Shown here: one piece after another, positions 10,601 through 18,343 of the stretch
How the letters are laid out: each line of letters opens with the position of its first letter
How positions within the stretch are numbered: position 1 is the first letter of the stretch
NCBI GenBank assembly: GCA_913064955.1
Contig: CAJYBK010000004.1
Span: 1 to 37,061 of the forward strand
Origin: an uncultured Flavobacteriales bacterium
GTDB taxonomy: Bacteria > Bacteroidota > Bacteroidia > Flavobacteriales_D > Parvicellaceae
DNA: 37,061 nt
Direction: 5' to 3'
Made by a program: the position numbers and the translations under genes
Notes under the pieces: generated by a model
What the model was told of the DNA's origin: nothing
What the model saw: only the letters and a program-made list of their open reading frames with translations
The model's database searches: none

Positions 10601-12181
10601 TCTATACATCCTAGGTAAGAAGGTATTGAATTCCGACATTGTTTTACGCTCACCTGCTTTACCAGCATAATTATTAACATACTCAGATTTCGCTTCTTGA
10701 TCTAACTTCAATTTAAACTGAACACCAGCTGCTGCTAGATCTTCATTAGCTGTAGCAACTTGTTTTTTATAAACTTCAAAGTCAAACAAATTCATAAAAG
10801 AAACCTCATAAGATAATGGATCATCCAATTCGTTTGCTAATCCTAAGTTAGGCTTCACATACTCCCCTTTATGCTTTACGTACTTCTTAAACTGAGGAGT
10901 TGATATACTATAAGCACCATCTTTAACCTGTATGATTAAAGGAATACCTAACGGAGAAACAATTTCTTGAATTTTTTCCTTATCAGCTGTGTTGACACCA
11001 CTTAAATAGGAGTGACCCAATTTAGCGACATATGCTTTGGAGTAAATCGCCTTTGGTGCTTCTAAATTTTCTGGTTTACAACCAGTATTCATTGCAGGAG
11101 AATTCCAATATTGACCGTATAATATTGGCCAAGATCCATATTGATCACGATTTAAATAGGATACAAATGAAGACAAAGTTTCAGGATTATTCTCATCTAG
11201 AGGTGTATTAGCGTTAGACCTAACCACAATCATTGCGAATGATGAATATCCAATTAGCAACATCGTTAATGAAACTATGATATTATTCCACAAAAACATA
11301 CCTTTTTTGGAGGTGTACTTTATACCAATTACTAATCCAGTGATTACCACTAACATAAATACAATAAACCCGGTATTGAATGACATGCCAAATGAATTAG
11401 TGAAAGTTCTTTCGAAAAAATCTGCCAACGTAGGAATCTTAGGAATAACTACAGACTGCACCACTCCTAAAGTCAATAATGAGATAACGCCTGCTAATAA
11501 AACTCCCTTCAACTCCACTACTTTTGTTTTCTGGAAGTAAATAACAAACCCGATTGCTGGGATAGCCAATAAATTCAAAAGGTGAACTCCAATAGAAAGT
11601 CCAACCATATATGCGATAAAAATCAACCATCTGTTAGGGTTAAAACTTGTAGGAAGTCCTTTTTGGATCGCCTCTTCATGTTTTTCTGTTTCAATTTCCC
11701 ATTTAAAAATGGCCCAAAACACCAATGCCGTAAAAAACGATGACATGGCATAAACTTCACCTTCTACTGCCGAAAACCAAAATGAATCTGTAAAAGTATA
11801 TGCCAAAGCCCCAACTGCTGCTGAACCGAAAATTGCAATTTTCTTACCTGTATCTAGTGCTCCGTCTTTCAATGCTAATTTCCTTACTAACATGGTAAGT
11901 GTCCAGAACAAAAACAAGATACAAAATGAACTTGACAATGCCGAAACAGCATTAACCATCATAGCCGCATTTTCCGGACTAGCAAATGCAGAAAACAATC
12001 TACCAACCATCATAAACAATGGCGCTCCAGGAGGGTGACCAACTTCTAGTTTATTAGCTGTAGTAATATACTCTCCACAATCCCACAAACTTGTGGTCTC
12101 TTCCATTGTAGATAGGTAAACAAAGGACGCAATCACGAAGACTATCCATCCAATAATGTTATTAATTTTACTATAATTCAT
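7691..12181 (-). CDS. DUF2723 (TMEM260-like) multi-TM protein, putative glycosyltransferase-like
   Basis: N-terminal '[43 protein letters not shown]', many TM helices, and '[44 protein letters not shown]'. Confidence 0.92.
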   Translation of the reverse strand: [1496 protein letters not shown]

Positions 12182-12226
12182 TTTTCAGTTCTTATATAAG
12201 TATGCGAAAATAAAAAAATAAAAAAC

Positions 12227-12261
12227 AAAAAGGCTAGAAACTCTAATTTCTAACCTTTTTT
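12227..12261 (-). terminator. Rho-independent-like terminator of ribBA
   Basis: Minus strand reads AAAAAGGTTAGAAATTAGAGTTTCTAGCCTTTTTGTTTTT: long stem (one mismatch) plus T tract, between the ribBA stop and the next gene. Confidence 0.75.
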
Positions 12262-12286
12262 AACGTCTTTTTTTGTTTTTTTAGGA

Positions 12287-13504
12287 TTAACCTTGATCCA
12301 TTTTCAAGGTGTGGCCCATTTTATCTTTTTTGGTTTGTAAGTAACTTTCATTATGTGTATTACAACCTACTTCAATTGGCACTGTTTCAACGATTTCCAA
12401 ACCATAGCCCATCAAACCTGTTCTTTTCTTTGGATTGTTACTCATCAATCTCATTTTTCTTACGCCTAATTTACGTAAGATCTGAGCACCTATTCCATAA
12501 TCTCTTTGATCAGCTTGAAAACCAAGTTTTAAGTTGGCTTCAACCGTGTCATAGCCCTCTTCTTGCAATTTATACGCTTGTAATTTATGTACTAAACCTA
12601 TTCCTCTTCCTTCTTGATTCATGTACAATACAACTCCTCTACCTTCCTCTTCTATCTTGTCTAAAGCATGTCCTAATTGGGGACCACAATCACATCTCAA
12701 AGAATCTAGAATATCACCTGTAAAACAAGATGAATGCACTCTTACTAAGACAGGGTCCTCTTCTTTCCACTCCCCTTTGAATATAGCCAAATGCTCTTCT
12801 CCAGTGGTTGTTTGTCTGAAAGCCTTCATTTTAAAATCGCCATGCTTTGTAGGCATTTTAATTTCTACAATTTCTTCTATCAAAGACTCATGTTTCAACC
12901 TGTAGTTTATCAAGTCTTCAATCGAAACGATTTTCATGTCAAACTTCTCCGCAATCTTCATTAACTCCGGCAATCTAGCCATTGTTCCATCCTCATTAAG
13001 GATTTCTACTATGACACCGGCAGGTTCAAAACCAGCCAATTTAGCTAAATCAATAGCTGCTTCAGTATGACCTGCCCTTCTCAAGACACCACCTTTCTTT
13101 GCTCTCAAAGGGAAGATATGCCCTGGCTTTCCTAATAATTTGGGATCTATGTTTGGATCCACTAATGCTTTTACTGTTTTACTTCTATCACTTGCAGAAA
13201 TTCCAGTGGTACAACCATCTCCAATAAGATCAACAGACACAGTAAAAGGTGTCTCGAACTCAGCGCTGTTATTTTGCACCATTAAGTCTAAACCTAATTC
13301 ATCACATCTATCTTCTACCAATGGAGCGCAAACTAATCCTCTTCCATGTGTCACCATGAAGTTGATCATTTCGGGTGTTACATTTCTAGCTGCTGTTAGA
13401 AAATCTCCTTCGTTCTCACGATCTTCATCATCTACAACGATTATTACTTTGCCATTCTTGATATCCTCAATGGCTTCCTCAATAGTGTTGAGTTTAAATT
13501 CCAT
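12287..13504 (-). CDS. ribBA: Bifunctional 3,4-dihydroxy-2-butanone-4-phosphate synthase / GTP cyclohydrolase II
   Basis: '[17 protein letters not shown]', '[36 protein letters not shown]', '[24 protein letters not shown]...NQEGRGIGL'. The tracked TTG start (13528) sits inside a -7 box; ATG at 13504 preferred. Confidence 0.96.
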   Translation of the reverse strand: MEFKLNTIEEAIEDIKNGKVIIVVDDEDRENEGDFLTAARNVTPEMINFMVTHGRGLVCAPLVEDRCDELGLDLMVQNNSAEFETPFTVSVDLIGDGCTTGISASDRSKTVKALVDPNIDPKLLGKPGHIFPLRAKKGGVLRRAGHTEAAIDLAKLAGFEPAGVIVEILNEDGTMARLPELMKIAEKFDMKIVSIEDLINYRLKHESLIEEIVEIKMPTKHGDFKMKAFRQTTTGEEHLAIFKGEWKEEDPVLVRVHSSCFTGDILDSLRCDCGPQLGHALDKIEEEGRGVVLYMNQEGRGIGLVHKLQAYKLQEEGYDTVEANLKLGFQADQRDYGIGAQILRKLGVRKMRLMSNNPKKRTGLMGYGLEIVETVPIEVGCNTHNESYLQTKKDKMGHTLKMDQG

Positions 13505-13525
13505 TCTAATTAAAATTTGCTTTTG

Positions 13526-13533
13526 CAAAGGTA
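13526..13533 (-). promoter_or_regulatory. Bacteroidota-type -7 box for ribBA
   Basis: Minus strand TACCTTTG matches the TAnnTTTG consensus, about 22 nt before the ATG. No clear -33 element checked. Confidence 0.5.
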
Positions 13534-13592
13534 ATCTAAAATGGATGAAACAACGTCCATCGCTAAGGATATTCTAATAGAATTAAGTGAAA

Positions 13593-15179
13593 TTAAAACT
13601 TGGCCCTAACCGCCTTCATTGATTTTTGTTTAGAAATACTCATATGCTTTGGATATTTTATGGAAAAAGAAAGGTCTTTCTTAACTGATTTACCGCTCTC
13701 AGCAACTATTGACCAAGTTAATATCCCACTTTTTAGATCATGAACGGCACCATCTACAGTTACGACATCAATTACTATATCATCATCTCCAGATACAGGA
13801 ACTTGATCTTGAATTTCAATTTCTATGGGAGTGTTTCTTAAATTTTTAACCACCATTTCAAATTCCAAAATATCTTTCCTATTACTCCCCAGCACCTTAT
13901 TATGTGTATAATCTCTAACCTTAGTTCTTTCTATTGAAACTTTATTATCTCTACCCAAGGAAATATCTAAAGTATCAGCCACTCCAGATGTTTTGATGTA
14001 AGATTCACCCACATAACTTCCTCCAAAATAAATATTTGCATCACCCTCAATCAAATTTAGGTCTTCCCAACCAGAAATTCTCGCCAAAAGAAATACAGCC
14101 TGCTCAATTTTTGGCACTGCAAAATGTTTGTATGTTGCGTTCAATTCAAATTGCGTCACCTCAACCAAATACGGTTTTGCATCACTTGGAATGGAGTAAT
14201 CATCTTCTATCTTAAACTCCATACTCAATTCAGGAATATTTATTTCCTCGTAAACAATGCCGTCTTTTGTAATGCTTTTTCCATTGTTTTCGTGATTTGC
14301 TCCGCCAATACTACCATAGTCTTTTTCGTAACTATTATTCTTAATTACCCACGATTTTAAGGTTGGCTTAGTGGCAGACTTTCTTGGGTCTGCAGTGGAT
14401 AAAAAGAAGTTGACATTATTCCAATCTACACCTGTGTTATTGTACACTTGAGATTTATACTCCAAAATGATAGGCTTAGACAAATCGCTTACTCTTATAT
14501 CATAGGCTGGCACCCACCCTGCGCTATTTACTATGTATTCAATATCAAAATCTGCTGTTTGACTTGTTTTAGACTTTACGACCAAAACAATTTCTTTAAA
14601 AGATTTTGTCTTCACATTTTGATTAGATGAAAGATGATTTCTAAATTTATTGATTGCAGTTTCATTTCTTTTTAAACTTCTATCCAGTTGCGTTGTAACT
14701 CTATTCAACTCCAGCGTTCTTTTACCAAAATAATCTGCCAATTCTTTTAACTTTTCTACTGAAGAAATATCTTGCAAGGATAATTTCTGATTGACATCCA
14801 AAATACTTCTCTCCGCCATTAGGGCATCCAATCGATCCATTAAATCATCATTTTCCAATGTAAGAAAGTTGATTGAATCTTTAACCTCCTTAAGCATCAG
14901 ACCACTTGTTGTTTTGGTTAGATAATTTTTTCTGGTGGTGACAGACAGAACTTTTACCTCTGACTTTGTATTTATCCTTACCGATTGATCTTCCAACTTT
15001 TCCGATAGGCCGGTGATTACAATTTTTTGTTCACCTGCATTTAGTTTTAAATTAAGGTTCCTTTCTACTTTTGCACCATCCAAATAAAGGGTGATATTAT
15101 TTAATTCTGCGTCAACTGTTTTCTGTCCAAATAGGAAATTAGCAAGCCCTAGGATGATAATTAATATGATGTTTTTCAT
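13593..15179 (-). CDS. DUF4139 domain-containing protein (mucoidy inhibitor MuiA-like), exported
   Basis: Signal peptide MKNIILIIILGLANFLFGQ; 'NNITLYLDGAKVERNLNLKLNAGEQKIVITGLSEKLEDQSVRI' and 'VNSAGWVPAYDIRVSDLSKPIILEYKSQVYNNTGVDWNNVNFFLSTADP'. ATG at 15179 preferred over 15200. Confidence 0.88.
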   Translation of the reverse strand: MKNIILIIILGLANFLFGQKTVDAELNNITLYLDGAKVERNLNLKLNAGEQKIVITGLSEKLEDQSVRINTKSEVKVLSVTTRKNYLTKTTSGLMLKEVKDSINFLTLENDDLMDRLDALMAERSILDVNQKLSLQDISSVEKLKELADYFGKRTLELNRVTTQLDRSLKRNETAINKFRNHLSSNQNVKTKSFKEIVLVVKSKTSQTADFDIEYIVNSAGWVPAYDIRVSDLSKPIILEYKSQVYNNTGVDWNNVNFFLSTADPRKSATKPTLKSWVIKNNSYEKDYGSIGGANHENNGKSITKDGIVYEEINIPELSMEFKIEDDYSIPSDAKPYLVEVTQFELNATYKHFAVPKIEQAVFLLARISGWEDLNLIEGDANIYFGGSYVGESYIKTSGVADTLDISLGRDNKVSIERTKVRDYTHNKVLGSNRKDILEFEMVVKNLRNTPIEIEIQDQVPVSGDDDIVIDVVTVDGAVHDLKSGILTWSIVAESGKSVKKDLSFSIKYPKHMSISKQKSMKAVRAKF

Positions 15180-15297
15180 TGTTTTTTTTGAATAGGTCAA
15201 CTAAGGCATCATATTTCATAAAAATCTGTTTCAAAATTTTAGAAATTAATTCTGTACCTTTTTTTAATACTTGCATTACATGTTTAAAATCTACTTT

Positions 15298-16134
15298 ATG
15301 AAATACTTTGTTTTTCCATTTTCGATACTAATAAGCGTTTTCTGTTTTAGTCAACATGTAGAAAACAGAACTCAAATCATTAACTACCTTCAAGCTAAAA
15401 TAAATACCAACCAGCCTTTGGTAGCTCACATTTTAGTGCCGCTTTGCGACAATGAACATCAAGGAATTGTTCCAACTTCCGCCTCTATAGGTAATGGCAT
15501 GGACCCTGATCACAATCTGTATTGGGCAACTAGTAAAGGTGTTAAAAGGTATTTTAAAGAATTGAAAGACTGGAAAATGGAACGCCTCAGTTACGACATT
15601 GGAGATAACATTCTACAACGTGTGACTTTTAGTAAATCTTTCCCCAATGGAGCCAAGGTTTACTTGGTTGCCGATGCGTACCGAGGCGACAGGATGCCGG
15701 AATGTTTAGATGATTATTTCAATTCCTTATCTGACCACAAAACAGATACCTTAATAATTGGCAATGATACAATTGGCATTAATGGTGGAGCAGATTTAGT
15801 TGCCTTTAATGGACACAACGGATTGATGGATGAAAATACCAAATTTGAGAAGGCTACCTCTCAAACAAGACCAAAGGATGCGGTGAGTATTTCATGCGCA
15901 TCCAGAGGTTATTTCAAAATAAACTATTTAGAAACTAACAGTTACCCTTTGGTGCATACCACAAACCTTTTGTACCCAGGAGCATTTATACTTGAAGGCA
16001 TACTTAACAAGTGGGCAATGTTAGGCTCGGATATAGACTGCAAAAAAGCAGCAGGAGAAGCCTATTACAAACACAAGCCGAAGTCAGGGCCGAATGGATC
16101 TCAGAATTTGTTTGATTATGGATGGGGGAGTTAG
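15298..16134 (+). CDS. Secreted protein of unknown function; possible clan-CD cysteine-peptidase-like (caspase/gingipain fold) signature
   Basis: Signal peptide MKYFVFPFSILISVFCFSQ (ATG 15298 preferred over TTG 15271). Hydrophobic-strand plus His 'ADLVAFNGHNG' followed by hydrophobic-strand plus Cys 'AVSISCASRGYF'. Confidence 0.6.
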   Translation: MKYFVFPFSILISVFCFSQHVENRTQIINYLQAKINTNQPLVAHILVPLCDNEHQGIVPTSASIGNGMDPDHNLYWATSKGVKRYFKELKDWKMERLSYDIGDNILQRVTFSKSFPNGAKVYLVADAYRGDRMPECLDDYFNSLSDHKTDTLIIGNDTIGINGGADLVAFNGHNGLMDENTKFEKATSQTRPKDAVSISCASRGYFKINYLETNSYPLVHTTNLLYPGAFILEGILNKWAMLGSDIDCKKAAGEAYYKHKPKSGPNGSQNLFDYGWGS

Positions 16135-16194
16135 GGCGCCTTTCTGGCTTTTAGTTTATTACTAAATATATTCTCCATTTAAATACTTTGGTAA

Positions 16195-16230
16195 CTCCTC
16201 CCACCAGCCCCCTCCAAAGGGGGAGTTGAT
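16195..16230 (-). repeat. GC-rich palindromic repeat, copy A (orientation -)
   Basis: ctcctcccaccagccccctccaaagggggagttgat; near-identical to copy C and the reverse orientation of copies B/D. Confidence 0.85.
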
Positions 16231-16307
16231 TTTAATTCAATTTGTATGTATTGCTTTAAATGGAGTTGTTTTGGTGACCTAGTATTCTTAACAAGAAGCA
16301 CAATGTG

Positions 16308-16342
16308 ATTCCCCCTTCGGAGGAGGATAAAGGGGGAGGAAT
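16308..16342 (+). repeat. GC-rich palindromic repeat, copy B (orientation +)
   Basis: attcccccttcggaggaggataaagggggaggaat; directly abuts the 3' end of the DUF559 ORF. Confidence 0.85.
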
Positions 16343-16741
16343 CTAGATTTTATCTAAATCCCCTTTCTGTTCTTTTAAACTTTCTACTATATAACACAAG
16401 GACTCATACACATCATCAAATTGGTTCAGCACTACTCCCTCTTCAAACCTTACAACAGTATAACCTAGTTGCTCTAATTTTTCTTGACGAATAGCATCTT
16501 TTTCTGCCTTAAAGTAATGTGAATTGCCATCTATTTCTACAATGAGATTTAATTCAGCGCAAAAGAAATCTACTATATACTTATTGATAGGCCTTTGTCT
16601 TTTAAAACCATAACCCAATTGTTTTCTGCTCAAAGCTGCTTTCCAAATAAATTTCTCTGCTTTAGATACACTTTCTGTTCGCAGTACTCCTGCAAACTCT
16701 TTTAATTTAGGATTGTAGTGGTTGTTTTTATTTGGTTGCAT
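16343..16741 (-). CDS. DUF559 domain-containing protein (Vsr/PD-(D/E)XK endonuclease-like)
   Basis: 'KLKEFAGVLRTESVSKAEKFIWKAALSRKQLGYGFKRQRPINKYIVDFFCAELNLIVEIDGNSHYF...DAIRQEKLEQLGYTVVRFEEGVVLNQFDDVYESL'. Start MQPNK at 16741 preferred; the longer ORF N-term 'MCVNQLPLWRGLGGGNFVISK' is a translation of repeat copy C. Confidence 0.92.
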   Translation of the reverse strand: MQPNKNNHYNPKLKEFAGVLRTESVSKAEKFIWKAALSRKQLGYGFKRQRPINKYIVDFFCAELNLIVEIDGNSHYFKAEKDAIRQEKLEQLGYTVVRFEEGVVLNQFDDVYESLCYIVESLKEQKGDLDKI

Positions 16742-16789
16742 TTCGGGGGAATGATTATTAAAAATAATAAACATTTTTGAGATTACAAA

Positions 16790-16829
16790 GTTTCCTCCCC
16801 CCAGCCCCCTCCAAAGGGGGAGTTGATTT
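16790..16829 (-). repeat. GC-rich palindromic repeat, copy C (orientation -)
   Basis: gtttcctccccccagccccctccaaagggggagttgattt; matches copy A, just upstream of the DUF559 start. Confidence 0.85.
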
Positions 16830-16903
16830 ACGCACACTAGTAAACCATGCTTAAACCAGATATCTTTCCTTAGAAATATAAACTAAATTGAAAACACAAT
16901 TTA

Positions 16904-16939
16904 TTTCCCCTTTTAGAGGGGGATAAAGAGGGAGGAAAT
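16904..16939 (+). repeat. GC-rich palindromic repeat, copy D (orientation +)
   Basis: tttccccttttagagggggataaagagggaggaaat; matches copy B. Confidence 0.8.
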
Positions 16940-16960
16940 TCCAACTAAACAAAACTCAGA

Positions 16961-18343
16961 CTAGAGAGCATTCAACTTTCCTCTATTCATCATCCTTTTC
17001 AATCCAATTCTCAAGAAGTAAAAACAAACAGCGGCACTGAGAACATCCGCAACAGGAAAAGCATACCATATACCATTGATACCAAAAAACGATGGTAGAA
17101 TTAAGACAATTGGAACTAGGAAAAACAGTTGTTTCGTTAAAGTCAACAACAGAGCAGGAATAGCTTTGCCTAGTGCTTGATAATAGCTAGCTCCTACCAA
17201 TTGAAAAACAACTAAAAAGGATGCCATAAAAATATAAAAAATAGCATCTGCAGCAGAAGGTGTCAAAGCCCAATCCTTCTCACTGAGGAACAACTTAGGT
17301 ATTTGATAACTGCCTAAAAGAATTGCAGAACATAATCCTATACCTATTACAAATCCTACTTTATTGGACAAGTCAATTACTTCCTTGACACGATCAAATT
17401 TCTTTGCCCCATAATTATACCCAGCAATAGGAACCAAACCCTGAGCAATACCAATCAAAGGAAAAAATGCCATCATAGAAATACGGTTAATAATGCCATA
17501 AACAGAGATAGCGTTTTCCCCACCAATTCCACTTATTTCACCGTACTTTAGTAAAGAATGATTTAACACTATGGTTAGCAAACTAATCCCTCCTTGTCTC
17601 AATACACTGATAGAGCCGAGTGCTACTATCTCATTTACTATTTTCTTTTGAAACTTAAAATACTTTGGAATAATTTTCAACTCAGTTCTCCCGGATAGAA
17701 AATAAAAGACAATGTAAGCACCGGAAGAAAAATATGAAAAAGTAGTAGCCCATGCTGCTCCTTCCATCCCCCAGTCTAAATAAGCGATAAAAACGGCATC
17801 TAAAATCATGTTCAAGACTGACGGTATGAGCAAAACCATCATGGCTTGCTTAGCCTTTCCCTCTGCTCGAAGGTTATTATTACCTGTCATCGCCAATGAA
17901 AGAAATGGCACGCCAATCATAGTGATGTAATAATAAGTGTTGGTAGGCTCTATCAAGTCACCCTCAGTGCCAAAAGCAGCCAAAATAGGTTCCATAAAAA
18001 CAAAACTTATAACTGCAAAAAAACTGATGATAAGCACCGCTAAAGAAATCTGATTATTAAAAGCCACTTGGGCTTTCTCCTTATCACCTGCACCAAATGC
18101 TCTTGACACAATAGACGAACCTCCGATACCGATGGCCATACCAAAAGAAGACATCAAGAAGGCAATTGGGGTAACGATGCTAATCGCTCCAATAGCTAGG
18201 TTTCCTATATATTTACCTACAAAAATGGTGTCTACCACCATGTTGATAGACATCAAAGCAAACCCAATTGCTGCGGGAATAGCTTGTTGAGCTAATAATT
18301 TGGAAATTTTTTCCGTTCCTAGTGACTCGGATTTTGTACTCAT
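16961..18343 (-). CDS. MATE family efflux transporter
   Basis: Two repeats of six TM helices; 'NMVVDTIFVGKYIGNLAIGAISIVTPI', 'GIGGSSIVSRAFGAGDKEKA', 'GIAQGLVPIAGYNYGAKKFDRVKE'. Confidence 0.94.
   Translation of the reverse strand: MSTKSESLGTEKISKLLAQQAIPAAIGFALMSINMVVDTIFVGKYIGNLAIGAISIVTPIAFLMSSFGMAIGIGGSSIVSRAFGAGDKEKAQVAFNNQISLAVLIISFFAVISFVFMEPILAAFGTEGDLIEPTNTYYYITMIGVPFLSLAMTGNNNLRAEGKAKQAMMVLLIPSVLNMILDAVFIAYLDWGMEGAAWATTFSYFSSGAYIVFYFLSGRTELKIIPKYFKFQKKIVNEIVALGSISVLRQGGISLLTIVLNHSLLKYGEISGIGGENAISVYGIINRISMMAFFPLIGIAQGLVPIAGYNYGAKKFDRVKEVIDLSNKVGFVIGIGLCSAILLGSYQIPKLFLSEKDWALTPSAADAIFYIFMASFLVVFQLVGASYYQALGKAIPALLLTLTKQLFFLVPIVLILPSFFGINGIWYAFPVADVLSAAVCFYFLRIGLKRMMNRGKLNAL

Noticed and set aside
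11277-11630. ORFs on both strands inside DUF2723
   Set aside because: The DUF2723 frame is continuous and well supported; these are shadow ORFs.
12355-13577. Plus-strand ORFs opposite ribBA
   Set aside because: ribBA motifs are clear on the minus strand; the antisense ORFs have no recognisable family.
13505-13592. FMN riboswitch upstream of ribBA
   Set aside because: The gap is only 88 bp and already holds a -7 box; no RFN-like conserved elements seen.
16742-16837. Extended N-terminus of the DUF559 ORF (MCVNQLPLWRGLGGG...)
   Set aside because: It is a translation of the palindromic repeat; the domain begins after MQPNKNNHYNPKLKEF.
16135-16960. Classical IS element or transposon
   Set aside because: No transposase and no target-site duplication seen; kept only as a repeat-associated nuclease hypothesis.
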